64,000 nucleotides of DNA, taken from Janthinobacterium sp051380735 (GTDB lineage Bacteria > Pseudomonadota > Gammaproteobacteria > Burkholderiales > Burkholderiaceae_D). The notes beneath the pieces are model-generated. The model saw only the letters and a program-made list of their open reading frames with translations, did no database searches and had not been told where the DNA came from. Position numbers and translations under genes: made by a program. Positions 35,859-44,356 of this stretch are shown one piece after another. The stretch lies in assembly GCF_051380735.1 (NCBI RefSeq), contig NZ_JBNYXQ010000015.1, forward strand, positions 15,768-79,767, in the 5' to 3' direction. Within the stretch, counting starts at the first letter, position 1. Each line of letters starts with the position of its first letter.

Positions 35859-38800
35859 CTACAAGGGCGCGAAGATCGCTTGCAAATCGTCCTGCGTCAG
35901 CGCCAGTGTTTGCGCAGCACCGTCGGCCAGCACCGCACTGGCCAGTTCGGCCTTGCGGCGCTGCATGTCCTGGATTTTTTCTTCCAGCGTGCCCCTGGCG
36001 ATCAGTTTGTAGACGAACACCGGCTTGTCCTGGCCGATGCGCCAGGCACGGTCGCTGGCCTGGTTTTCGGCGGCCGGATTCCACCATGGATCGTAGTGGA
36101 TGACGGTATCGGCGGCCGTCAGGTTCAGCCCCACGCCACCGGCTTTCAGGCTGATCAGAAAGACCGGCACGGCGCCTTGCTGGAAAGCGTCGACCTGCGC
36201 GCTACGGTCACGCGTCTCGCCGGTCAGCAGGGCATAGTCGATGGCGCGTTCACGCAACTGCGCTTCGATCAGCGCCAGCATGCTGGTAAATTGCGAGAAC
36301 ACCAGTACCTTGCGCCCTTCGGCCAGCAACGCTTCTAGCATCTCCATCAATTCGGCCAGCTTGGCCGACGGCGCCGCGCCTTTCTTGCCGGCGCCGGCTA
36401 TCAGGCGCGGATCGCAGCACACCTGGCGCAGCTTGAGCAAGGCTTCCAGGATCACGATCTGGCTGCGCGCCATGCCTTTCGCGGCAATCGCCGCACGCAC
36501 CTTTTTATCCATCGCCAGGCGCACCGTTTCATACAGGTCGCGCTGGGCGCCAGCCAGTTCCACCTCGCGCACCATTTCTGTCTTGGGCGGCAAGTCCTTG
36601 GCCACCTTGTCCTTGGTACGGCGCAGTAAAAACGGTTTCACGCGGCGTATCAGAAAGGCGTTGCGCGCCTCGTCGCCCAGCTTTTCTATTGGTTTGCGAA
36701 ATTCGCCGTTGAAGCTTTTTTCATCGCCCAGCAGACCCGGCATCAGGAAGTGGAATTGCGACCACAGCTCGCCCAGGTGATTTTGCAGCGGCGTACCGGT
36801 CAGGCACAGGCGGTGCGTGGCCTGCAGCAAGCCGGCCGTTTGCGCCGCCTTCGAGCGGCTGTTCTTGATGTATTGCGATTCGTCCAGGATCAACAAATGG
36901 AAGCGCTGGCCGCGCAGTGTTTCCTCATCGCGCGGCAGCAGCGCATAGGTGGTCAGCACCAGATCGTAGTGCCCCATCGTATCGAAGTGTTGCGCCCGCT
37001 GCGCGCCATGCAGCAGCAGCACGCGCAAGCCGGGCGCGAAGCGCTGTGCTTCAGCCTGCCAGTTGCCCATCAGGCTGGTCGGCGCGACCACCAGCGCCGG
37101 CGCGATCAATCGTCCCGCTTCTTTTTCCAGCAGGATGTGGCACAAGGTCTGGATGGTTTTCCCCAGCCCCATGTCGTCGGCCAGGATGCCGGCCAGGCCG
37201 TACTCGCGCAGGAACTGCATCCACGCCACGCCCTCGGCCTGGTAAGGACGCAGCGTCGCTTGCAGGCCGGCCGGTGCGGCCATCGCGGTGATGCCGTCGA
37301 AAGCGCGCAGCCTGGCACCCAGCTGGCGCAGCCGCTCGCCGCCAGTCCAGCGCAGTTGCGCGCTGGCTTCCAGTTCGGCCAGGCGCACCGCATCGAGCAC
37401 CGGCAAGCGCATGACGGTACCGATGCGGTCCTTGAAATACAGCTCGCCCAAGGCATGCAGAATCGGCTTGACGCGGCGCCACGGCAGCGCCACCCTGGCG
37501 CCATCGGGCAGGCTGGCCATCAGGTGGGCGCCATCGTCGTGCAGCGCCAGCGCCTGCGGCTGGAAGCTGTCGGGTGCTGCGCGTATCAGTTGCAGCAGCA
37601 CCGGCAGCAAGGGCACGCGCTGGCCGCCTACCATAATGCCCAGCTCCAGCTCGAACCAGGCGTTGCCGCCCTCGCCTTCGTCGGCCACCTCGGCATACCA
37701 TTCATCGATCGCCGCCAGCTCATAGCGGTAGCCGGGGCCATGATCGATCAGCCAGCCCTGCTGGCGCAAAACCGGCACGCCATGCGCGGCGAAATCGATC
37801 CAGGCGGCTTCGTCGGGCAACTGCAGTACGCCCGACACCGAGTGCAGCGGCGACGCGGCGTCGGCGGCGGCAAATCCCTTGTTGCGCAGAGTGGCCATGG
37901 CCGCTTGCTCCGCCTTCGCATCGCGCTTGATGACCTCTTTGCCGCTGGCAGTATGGCGCAGCAGCTTTTGCGTCGTGTCGGTGGACGCGCGCACGCCATC
38001 ATAATCAAACGCCAGCAGCGCAAAGTCGTGCGGCGGCGCGCCGGCGGTATCGCTGTCCACGCTGCCAAGCAGCAGGAAAGGACGCGCCGCGATGTCGCTG
38101 CGGACGATCTTGCGCAACGGCGGCGGGGGCGCGATGAACTGTTCCAGGCCCTGCGCGGCCAGCGCGTGCGCCAGCAGCGCGCGCTGCTTGCCGGCTACGC
38201 GCGGCGCCCGTGCCACCAGCGTCTGGAGCTCCGGCGGCGCCATGCTGGCCAGGCTGTCGGGCAGGTTCAAGGTGCCGATTTCGGCGCCATGCACGAACAG
38301 CGCCGGCTGCGTTGCCAGGACATATTCCAGCGCTGCACCGTCATCGGTCTGCCAGCGCAGCGCCAGGCTATCGTCTTCCTGCCCTATCCAGGCCAGGCGC
38401 GCCTGGCGTGCCTCGGTGGTCAACAGCGGCGTCAAGCTGCCGTTTTTCAGGTCGTCATGCGTGGATGCGCGAAACAGACGCTGTCCTTGCTGCAATTGCT
38501 GCAACAACTCGGCACCGATGGCGCCACGTACTTCAGCCACGGCTCTGGTAAATTCCTGACCGCCTCGCAACAGGAAAAACAGATGCGCAGCATACTGGTC
38601 CTGCTGCGTCATATAGGCCGGCGGCGCACGGCGTATGTCATACAGATTGGCCAGCACCACAGCCGATACGATCTCATCGCCTCCGCGCAGGCGAGCGCGG
38701 CACAGCCACAGATCCAGCCGGCCTGCAGAATTGGGCATCAGCACATATACCAGCCGGTACATGGCTTGCGCTCTGGCGACGGCACGCTTGATGTCTGGCT

Positions 38801-39194
38801 TTGGCATCGCTGCCCGTGCCATTTCCTTCAGCCACAAAGCGAGCGGCGGCGCCAGGCCATCGTCGGGCACCGTTGTACCTGGCGCTGGCGCCTGTTCCAG
38901 ATAACGCAGCAAAACAGCCACCACATGCTTGCAATTGTGCTCCATGGGACAGCTGCAATTGCCATCGACACGCATGCCGCGCGCGGCGCGCGTAAGTCGT
39001 ATCGTTTGCCGGTAGCTTTGCCTGCTGCTACCGCTGACCTTGCCCTTGATCATCCCACTGTCGGCCGTAACAGACAACACCATGCCGCGCTGCGCATAGC
39101 CGCGCCCGCGGCCCAGGGTGCCGCCATCAAAACAGGCAGCAATATCGTCAGCGCCAAACACCATGATGCCGTGGTCGGCAGATTTACTCGTCAT
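35859..39194 (-). CDS. SNF2-family DEAD/DEAH helicase with SWIM zinc finger
   Basis: Large Swi2/Snf2-type ATPase of 1111 residues, probably acting on DNA-protein complexes. Near residue 80 it has a SWIM zinc finger, CSCPMEHNCKHV (CxC...CxH). A long middle region of unknown fold follows. The ATPase has Walker A in DDMGLGKTIQTLCHI (about residue 670), a DESQ version of the Walker B box in LLILDESQYIKN, then LTGTPLQNHLGELWS, and in the second lobe VLVFSQFTSMLALIE and SDRAWRIGQDKPVFVYKLI. I chose ATG 39194; a TTG at 39200 is also in frame. It starts 9 bases after a 41-codon ORF and closes a long operon. Role is unknown; relatives resemble bacterial RapA/SNF2 proteins. Confidence 0.9.
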   Translation of the reverse strand: MTSKSADHGIMVFGADDIAACFDGGTLGRGRGYAQRGMVLSVTADSGMIKGKVSGSSRQSYRQTIRLTRAARGMRVDGNCSCPMEHNCKHVVAVLLRYLEQAPAPGTTVPDDGLAPPLALWLKEMARAAMPKPDIKRAVARAQAMYRLVYVLMPNSAGRLDLWLCRARLRGGDEIVSAVVLANLYDIRRAPPAYMTQQDQYAAHLFFLLRGGQEFTRAVAEVRGAIGAELLQQLQQGQRLFRASTHDDLKNGSLTPLLTTEARQARLAWIGQEDDSLALRWQTDDGAALEYVLATQPALFVHGAEIGTLNLPDSLASMAPPELQTLVARAPRVAGKQRALLAHALAAQGLEQFIAPPPPLRKIVRSDIAARPFLLLGSVDSDTAGAPPHDFALLAFDYDGVRASTDTTQKLLRHTASGKEVIKRDAKAEQAAMATLRNKGFAAADAASPLHSVSGVLQLPDEAAWIDFAAHGVPVLRQQGWLIDHGPGYRYELAAIDEWYAEVADEGEGGNAWFELELGIMVGGQRVPLLPVLLQLIRAAPDSFQPQALALHDDGAHLMASLPDGARVALPWRRVKPILHALGELYFKDRIGTVMRLPVLDAVRLAELEASAQLRWTGGERLRQLGARLRAFDGITAMAAPAGLQATLRPYQAEGVAWMQFLREYGLAGILADDMGLGKTIQTLCHILLEKEAGRLIAPALVVAPTSLMGNWQAEAQRFAPGLRVLLLHGAQRAQHFDTMGHYDLVLTTYALLPRDEETLRGQRFHLLILDESQYIKNSRSKAAQTAGLLQATHRLCLTGTPLQNHLGELWSQFHFLMPGLLGDEKSFNGEFRKPIEKLGDEARNAFLIRRVKPFLLRRTKDKVAKDLPPKTEMVREVELAGAQRDLYETVRLAMDKKVRAAIAAKGMARSQIVILEALLKLRQVCCDPRLIAGAGKKGAAPSAKLAELMEMLEALLAEGRKVLVFSQFTSMLALIEAQLRERAIDYALLTGETRDRSAQVDAFQQGAVPVFLISLKAGGVGLNLTAADTVIHYDPWWNPAAENQASDRAWRIGQDKPVFVYKLIARGTLEEKIQDMQRRKAELASAVLADGAAQTLALTQDDLQAIFAPL

Positions 39195-39203
39195 ACTCAA
39201 TCT

Positions 39204-39329
39204 CTATAAACACATCCAGAATCGGTTCGCCAGGTCCAGCATGAAAGCGGGCCGCAAATACGCCATGAAGACCAGGGCCAGCACCACCGCGCCAGCCACT
39301 CGCCACAGCCAGTTGCGCCGCGTGCTCAT
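39204..39329 (-). CDS. Small single-span membrane protein coupled to the MFS gene
   Basis: A 41-residue frame below the usual gene-size cutoff. ATG 39329 overlaps the stop of the MFS gene (TGATG). The product is MSTRRNWLWR, a hydrophobic helix of about 17 residues (VAGAVVLALVFMAYL), then RPAFMLDLANRFWMCL. The basic N-terminus predicts a cytosolic N-end by the positive-inside rule. The C-terminal pattern (RP.F...LA..W.C) recalls short unannotated ORFs I have seen beside transporters in Burkholderiales. I infer a small transporter partner. It ends 9 bases before the SNF2 gene. Confidence 0.6.
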   Translation of the reverse strand: MSTRRNWLWRVAGAVVLALVFMAYLRPAFMLDLANRFWMCL

Positions 39330-40537
39330 CACGCTGCGGCCACGCGCCGGGCGGCGCGTTCGTCGATCGGCAGGTTGATCAGGGCGGCCAGCAGGCCCAG
39401 GCCGATGGTGATCATCCAGACCGCGCTGTAATTGCCCATGCGCTCGTACAGGAAACCGCCGAGCCAGGCGCCCAGGAAGCTGCCCACTTGGTGCGAAAAG
39501 AAGACCATGCCGGCCAGCATCGACAGATGCTTGACGCCGAAGATGCCGGCGATAATGCCATTCGTCAGCGGCACGGTCGACAGCCACAGCACGCCCATGC
39601 CGGCTGCAAACAGGTACACCGTCCACGCCGACAATGGCGCCAGCAGGAACAGGCCGATGACGGCCGCGCGCGACAGGTAGATCACCGACAGCAGATGGCG
39701 CTTGGCGAATTTTCCACCCAGCTTGCCCGCATAGTAAGAGCCGAAAATATTGAACAGGCCGATCAGCGCCAGCGCCGTCACCGCGATGTTCGGATTCATC
39801 AGGCCCTGGTCTTTCAAATACGCCGGCAAGTGCACGCCGATAAAGACCAGCTGGAAGCCGCATACGAAATAACCGGCCAGCAGCAGCCAGAACGAGCGGT
39901 TGCCGATCGCCTCGCCAAAGGCCTCGCCGACGCTTTGCTGGGCAGCGCCGGCATGCGTGACGGGCGGCTCGCGCAGGTAAAAAGCCATCGGGATCATGGC
40001 CGCCACCACCAGCGCAGCCAGTACATAAAACGCGTTCTGCCAGCCCACGGCGGAAATGAGCTGCTGCTCGATCGGCATCATCAAAAACTGGCCGAAGGAG
40101 CCGGCCGCCGATGAGATGCCGAAGGCCCAGGAGCGTTGTTCGGGCGGCGCGCTGCGCCCGACGATGCCGCTGATGGCGCCAAACGCAGTACACGCCAGCG
40201 CCAGGCCGATGAATACGCCCGAGCCGATGATGAACAGGGTCGGCTCGCTGACCACCGCCATCCACACCAGGCCGGCCATGTAGCTGAAGGCGCCGACAAT
40301 CACCACGCGCATGGTGCCGTAGCGGTCGGCGGCCATGCCGGCGAACGGCCCGAACACACCCCACATCAGGTTTTGCAGGGCCATCGCCAGCGAATAAGTT
40401 TCGCGGGTCCAGCCATTCGCTTGCGAGATCGGCTGCATCCAGAAACCCAGGCCGTGGCGAACGCCCATCGCCAGCGTCAGCACGACGCCGCTGGCGATCA
40501 GCACGGTTTTCAGGCTGGGGCGCGATGCCGTGTTCAT
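39329..40537 (-). CDS. MFS transporter
   Basis: Inner-membrane secondary transporter of the major facilitator superfamily, 402 residues and 12 predicted helices. The start TVLIASGVVLTLAMGVRHGLGFWMQPIS and GPFAGMAADRYGTMRVVI (the loop 2-3 GxxaDRxG motif) resemble the monocarboxylate/oxalate-formate-like branch. It overlaps the oxidoreductase gene upstream by 4 bases (ATGA) and the 41-codon ORF downstream by 1 base (TGATG), so all three are translationally linked. The substrate is unknown; the linked Gfo/Idh/MocA enzyme hints at a sugar or organic acid. Confidence 0.9.
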   Translation of the reverse strand: MNTASRPSLKTVLIASGVVLTLAMGVRHGLGFWMQPISQANGWTRETYSLAMALQNLMWGVFGPFAGMAADRYGTMRVVIVGAFSYMAGLVWMAVVSEPTLFIIGSGVFIGLALACTAFGAISGIVGRSAPPEQRSWAFGISSAAGSFGQFLMMPIEQQLISAVGWQNAFYVLAALVVAAMIPMAFYLREPPVTHAGAAQQSVGEAFGEAIGNRSFWLLLAGYFVCGFQLVFIGVHLPAYLKDQGLMNPNIAVTALALIGLFNIFGSYYAGKLGGKFAKRHLLSVIYLSRAAVIGLFLLAPLSAWTVYLFAAGMGVLWLSTVPLTNGIIAGIFGVKHLSMLAGMVFFSHQVGSFLGAWLGGFLYERMGNYSAVWMITIGLGLLAALINLPIDERAARRVAAA

Positions 40538-41532
40538 GCCACCACGCCTCGGTCAGCGTCGTACACCAGGCCTACCTGGCCGCGCATGGTATCGAGCACG
40601 GCCATCAGCGCCAGGGTTTCCGCGTGCGGCATCAACGGGCTTTCCAGCAGGCCGGCGCGGATGCAGCGCATCGCTTCGATCGCCTCGTGCGTATAGCCGT
40701 TGCCGATAAACGGGGCATCGACCACGCGGCGCTCGCCGTCCATCGGTTCGATGATCAGATGATCGGGTTTGTAGAAACGGCCTGGCAGGCGAATGCGGCC
40801 CAGCGTGCCGGTTATCGTCAGTTCGGTCGGGCTCAGGGCGCGCATGCTGCAGGCGCAGGAAGAACTGCCGCCGCCTTCATGCAGCAGGCTGAAGACGGCC
40901 TGCTCGTCGACCCCGGTCGGCCCCATCTCGGCCAGGGTCTGCACCTGCGTCACCGGGCCAAGAAAGAATGCCGCCATCGACAGCGGATAGATGCCGATGT
41001 CGAGCAGTGCGCCGCCGCCAAGCAGCGGGTTCAGCAGGCGGTGCTCGGGCGGGAAATTGGCGACAAAGCCGATATCGGCCTGCAACTGCTGCACGGTGCC
41101 GATGGCGCCGCTGGCGATCAGGCGCTGCGCTTCCTGCACTGCCGGCAGGAAGCGGCTCCACATCGCCTCCATCAAAAACAGCTTTTTCTCGCGCGCCAGT
41201 GTGATCACGCTTTGGGCTTCGCGCGCATTCATGGTGAACGGTTTTTCGCACACCACGTGCTTGCCGGCGGCCAGGCACATCAGCGCGTTTTGCGCATGCA
41301 GCGTATGCGGCGTGGCGATATAGATCACATCGACACCGGCGTCATCGGCCAGCGCCTGGTAGGAAGCATGGCGGCGCGGCGCGGCGCATTGTGCGCCGAA
41401 ACGCTCGGCGCTCTCCAGCGTGCGCGACGCCACCGCCACCAGTTGCGCACCGGGTACGTCGCGCAAGGCCGCCGCCATCGCCTGGGCGATCTTGCCGGTA
41501 CCGAGTATGCCCCACCGTATCACTTGCTCCAT
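40534..41532 (-). CDS. Gfo/Idh/MocA family oxidoreductase
   Basis: NAD(P)-dependent dehydrogenase of 332 residues. The Rossmann fold begins VIRWGILGTGKIAQAMAAAL (GxGxxA) and the conserved EKPFTMNAREAQ holds the catalytic-type Lys. The C-terminal alpha/beta domain is of the MocA type (DIGIYPLSMAAFFLG). ATG 41532 follows AAAGGA by 5 bases; the frame continues to 41634 through the DUF3025 gene and is not used. The stop overlaps the MFS start. Substrate unknown, probably a sugar, polyol or related compound handled by the adjacent transporter. Confidence 0.9.
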   Translation of the reverse strand: MEQVIRWGILGTGKIAQAMAAALRDVPGAQLVAVASRTLESAERFGAQCAAPRRHASYQALADDAGVDVIYIATPHTLHAQNALMCLAAGKHVVCEKPFTMNAREAQSVITLAREKKLFLMEAMWSRFLPAVQEAQRLIASGAIGTVQQLQADIGFVANFPPEHRLLNPLLGGGALLDIGIYPLSMAAFFLGPVTQVQTLAEMGPTGVDEQAVFSLLHEGGGSSSCACSMRALSPTELTITGTLGRIRLPGRFYKPDHLIIEPMDGERRVVDAPFIGNGYTHEAIEAMRCIRAGLLESPLMPHAETLALMAVLDTMRGQVGLVYDADRGVVA

Positions 41533-41561
41533 GCCTGTCCTTTCGCGCTGCTGCGCGTTCA

Positions 41562-42365
41562 TTATTGTGCGGCTTTGCGCTTCGGGCGAAAAACCGTCGT
41601 GTCTCCATAAAACTGCGCATCCTGCTGCGCCCACCAGCCGGGAATACCCAGCACCGGCAAGGGCGTGAAATCGGCCGTGCTCAAGCCTTGCTGCGCCAGG
41701 TCCTGCGCCACCCGTTCATCGAGCCAGGCGCGCCGCGCCATATCGTCCAGCGCAAAGTAGTCATCGCCGGCAAACACCACGCGCGTGTGGGCGGTAATTG
41801 CCTTGTAGGGCGCCACCAGCTTTTCCATCAGCGCGTGGCCGAACAACCATACTTCGGCGTCGCCACCGGGTGCAAACTGCGCGCGTTGTTCCACGAACAC
41901 GCCTTGCCAGTCGTGCGCGCGCAAGGCCGCGTCCAGTGCGTGGCCCGCTGCGCTGTCGCGCAGCACCAGCAGCGCCGAATTTTCATCGAAAATGGTCGCA
42001 CCATCGCGCGCCGGCCCACGCGATTTACCCACGCCGGACAGCGCGATCTGGGCCGCCTGCAAGGCGTTCAATTGCCGCTTGATCAGCGGGAAGGTCAGCC
42101 AGACCAGCGCATTGAAAAAGTCGTGCAGATTGTCGCGCGTGGGCACGCCGCCGGTGGCGCCGATAAACTCTTCATAGGCCACGCCTTCAGGCAGGTCGGC
42201 TTGCGGCACGAAACCCAGCGGCAAACCGGACGGATTGCGCAAGTCCAGCGCGCGCGCCTGCAGGTTCAACGCTTCGATCACCGTATGGCGCTGCAAATCG
42301 AGCCGCCCCCGCGCCGGCAGCACCGTGGCATACCAGGGGCGGGTCCAGTCTATCGATTGCAGCAT
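41562..42365 (-). CDS. DUF3025 domain-containing protein
   Basis: Protein of 267 residues recognised as DUF3025. It opens IDWTRPWYATVLPARGRLD, and contains the family blocks PLGFVPQADLPEGVAYEEFI, NLHDFFNALVWLTFPLIK and FDENSALLVLRD. No signal peptide or membrane segment. Function unknown. It starts 6 bases after pyrC, a pairing I remember from other Burkholderiales, and is followed by the Gfo/Idh/MocA gene after 29 bases. Confidence 0.85.
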   Translation of the reverse strand: MLQSIDWTRPWYATVLPARGRLDLQRHTVIEALNLQARALDLRNPSGLPLGFVPQADLPEGVAYEEFIGATGGVPTRDNLHDFFNALVWLTFPLIKRQLNALQAAQIALSGVGKSRGPARDGATIFDENSALLVLRDSAAGHALDAALRAHDWQGVFVEQRAQFAPGGDAEVWLFGHALMEKLVAPYKAITAHTRVVFAGDDYFALDDMARRAWLDERVAQDLAQQGLSTADFTPLPVLGIPGWWAQQDAQFYGDTTVFRPKRKAAQ

Positions 42366-42371
42366 CGCTGC

Positions 42372-43436
42372 TTACACCATCTTCCAGTTGATCTGCTCGC
42401 CGGCATTGAGCGGAATCACGTGGCTGTCGCCCAGCGGCAGCGAGGCCGGCAGGGTCCAGCTTTCGCGTTTCAGGGTGATGGTATCGGTATTGCGCGCCAG
42501 GCCGTAAAAGGCCGGGCCATGGAAGCTGGCGAACGCTTCCAGTTTGTCGAGCGCACCGGCCCGTTCGAACGCTTCGGCATACAGCTCCATCGCGTGCAGG
42601 GCCGTGTAGCAGCCGGCGCAGCCGCAGGCCATTTCCTTGGCGCCTTGCGCGTGTGGCGCCGAGTCGGTGCCGAGGAAAAAGCGCTCGTCGCCGCTGGCGG
42701 CCGCCGTCATCAATGCCAGGCGGTGTTCCTCGCGTTTCAGGATAGGCAGGCAGTAGTAATGCGGGCGGATGCCGCCCTTGAAGATTTCGTTGCGGTTGTA
42801 CAGCAGGTGGTGGGCGGTAATGGTGGCGGCGACCGGGCCTTCGGCTTCGGCCACGTACTGCGCCGCATCCTTGGTGGTGATGTGTTCGAACACCACCGAC
42901 AGCGCCGGGAAGTTACTCCGCAGCGGGCGCATCACGCGTTCGATAAAGACGGCTTCGCGATCGAAAATATCGATCTCGGGATCGGTCACTTCGCCGTGCA
43001 CGAGGAAGGGCATGCCCACTTCCTGCATCACTTCAAGCACCTTGTAGCAGTTTTTCAGGTCCGTCACACCCAGATCGGAATTGGTGGTGGCGCCGGCCGG
43101 ATACAGTTTCACGGCCTGCACGATGCCGCTGTCGTACGCGCGGCGGATTTCGTCTGGCGAGGTATTGTTGGTCAGGTACAGCACCATCAGCGGATCGAAA
43201 TTGACGCCTTCCGGCACGGCGGCCAGGATGCGCTCGCGGTAGGCGGCCGCATCGGCGGTGGTGGTGACCGGAGGTTTCAGGTTCGGCATCACGATGGCGC
43301 GGCCGAACTGGCGTGCGCTGTGCGGCAACACGCTGGCCATCACGGCGCCATCGCGCAGGTGCAAGTGCCAGTCGTCAGGGCGGGTGATGGTGATGGACGA
43401 GGAAACGGCGGACGGGGTGTGATCGGGTGTGGACAT
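42372..43436 (-). CDS. pyrC: Dihydroorotase
   Basis: Third enzyme of pyrimidine synthesis, cyclising carbamoyl-aspartate to dihydroorotate. It has 354 residues, the PyrC (type II) form. The binuclear zinc site is visible: DDWHLHLRDG (HxH), the carboxylated Lys in AVKLYPAGATTNS, His in LVHGEVTD and FEHITTKDA, and Asp in GTDSAPHAQGAKE. The likely ATG at 43436 is 66 bases from the HigA-like gene. It is first in a run of closely spaced genes that ends with the SNF2 helicase. Confidence 0.96.
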   Translation of the reverse strand: MSTPDHTPSAVSSSITITRPDDWHLHLRDGAVMASVLPHSARQFGRAIVMPNLKPPVTTTADAAAYRERILAAVPEGVNFDPLMVLYLTNNTSPDEIRRAYDSGIVQAVKLYPAGATTNSDLGVTDLKNCYKVLEVMQEVGMPFLVHGEVTDPEIDIFDREAVFIERVMRPLRSNFPALSVVFEHITTKDAAQYVAEAEGPVAATITAHHLLYNRNEIFKGGIRPHYYCLPILKREEHRLALMTAAASGDERFFLGTDSAPHAQGAKEMACGCAGCYTALHAMELYAEAFERAGALDKLEAFASFHGPAFYGLARNTDTITLKRESWTLPASLPLGDSHVIPLNAGEQINWKMV

Positions 43437-43502
43437 GGCGGCAACTCTCGGGCGGTGATGACGGATGGCGCCATTTTACCAGCCGCAAGGCCGCCCTAGC
43501 GG

Positions 43503-43838
43503 CTAGACAACGGCCAGTTTCAGGTGGCCAACGGGCTGGCCGGCCGGCTTGACGCAAATCTCGATATCGTAGCCAAGACGGTTCAGGCAATCCATCAGCT
43601 TGCGCTCGGACAGGCCGGAAAAGTCGCCGCGCAGCATGCCCGACACTTTGGGTTGCACGATGCCCATGCGGCGCGCGGCTTGCTCCTGGGTCAGCTCAAG
43701 CTTGCGGATGGCCTTGCTGATTTCACCCACCAGGCCGGACTTGATTTGCAGCTTGTCGGCATCGGCCAAGCCCAGGTCGGCAAACACGTTGCCGCTCGAT
43801 GGCTCGAATGCGATGCCATCAACGGGATACTTTTTCAT
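43503..43838 (-). CDS. HigA-like antitoxin, XRE-family HTH protein
   Basis: DNA-binding antitoxin of 111 residues. An N-terminal segment (KYPVDGIAFEPSSGNVFADLGL) is followed by a Cro/C1-type helix-turn-helix (KLELTQEQAARRMGIVQPKV then SGMLRGDFSGLSERKLMDCL) of the HTH_37 kind found in antitoxins of Gp49-type toxins. ATG 43838 overlaps the toxin gene's last 20 bases, so it is translated as the second gene of the pair. It should repress its own operon, probably through the palindrome at 44199-44218. Unlike the toxin, it is intact. Confidence 0.85.
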   Translation of the reverse strand: MKKYPVDGIAFEPSSGNVFADLGLADADKLQIKSGLVGEISKAIRKLELTQEQAARRMGIVQPKVSGMLRGDFSGLSERKLMDCLNRLGYDIEICVKPAGQPVGHLKLAVV

Positions 43839-44195
43839 GGCGCAACTCCTCAATTACTTGTTGCGTGGCGCGCAAGAGGGCGCGCACGATGTCGATATCC
43901 TGTTTCGGCGTCGCGATGCCACTCTTGCTCTTTTTCTGAAAGCAATGCAGCACGAACACCGCCTCCTCAAACTTCACCGTATACACGGCGCGGTAGGTGT
44001 CACCGGCGTCATCCTCGACGATTTCCAGCACGCCGGCGCAGCCAAACCCGCGCAATACCTTGGTGCTGTCGTGCCGGTCACCGCGCTGGGCCAGATCGAG
44101 CGCATGGCCGAACAGGGCGATGATCTCGACCGGCAAGGCCATCAGTTCCTTTTTGGCGGCGCCGACCCAGTACAGGGGTTATGGGTGATCTTCAT
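43819..44195 (-). pseudogene. HigB/Gp49-like toxin gene with an N-terminal frameshift
   Basis: Type II toxin of the RelE/HigB Gp49 group, a ribosome-dependent mRNA interferase family. From ATG 44142 there is a clean 107-residue frame with the family core LRGFGCAGVLEIVEDDAGDT, YRAVYTVKFEEAVFVLHCFQ and KKSKSGIATPKQDID. Family members normally start about 20 residues earlier with KPLYWVG-type residues. Those are encoded here (PLYWVGAAKKEL) in the same frame, directly after a TAA. The best start, ATG 44195 with AAAGG 8 bases before it, reads MKITHNPCTGSAPPKRN and stops at a TGA overlapping ATG 44142. A single missing base near the CCCC at 44175-44178 explains this. A shortened toxin might still be made by reinitiation, so 'pseudogene' is provisional. 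Confidence 0.65.
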
Positions 44196-44198
44196 GAA

Positions 44199-44218
44199 TT
44201 ATACCTTTATAAGTATAA
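44199..44218 (-). promoter_or_regulatory. Inverted repeat upstream of the toxin gene, candidate autoregulatory operator
   Basis: TTATAC, 8 spacer bases, GTATAA form a perfect 6+6 palindrome that overlaps AT-rich -10-like hexamers and the AAAGG ribosome site. It ends 3 bases before ATG 44195. The position fits repression by the HTH antitoxin. Confidence 0.5.
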
Positions 44219-44306
44219 AATGAAAGAAAAATATGGGGGACTGATCGAGCGTAGACTGAATACCGAGCCGTACCTTGCGCAAACCAGGCGCCAGCGTGCT
44301 GTTAAC

Positions 44307-44340
44307 GCAAAAACGGCCGGTGCAAGCCGGCCGTTTTTGC
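44307..44340. terminator. Bidirectional terminator beside gltL
   Basis: A 14-bp perfect inverted repeat (GCAAAAACGGCCGG and its complement) with a 6-base loop. It has A runs on one side and T runs on the other, so it can end transcripts from both strands. Its main role is probably to end the gltIJKL message, 17 bases past the gltL stop. Confidence 0.85.
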
Positions 44341-44356
44341 TGGAAACAAACAGCGT

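Noticed and set aside
36750..39209. Long plus-strand frame opposite the SNF2 gene
   Set aside because: Shadow of a gene with clear helicase motifs; the translation has no recognisable domain.
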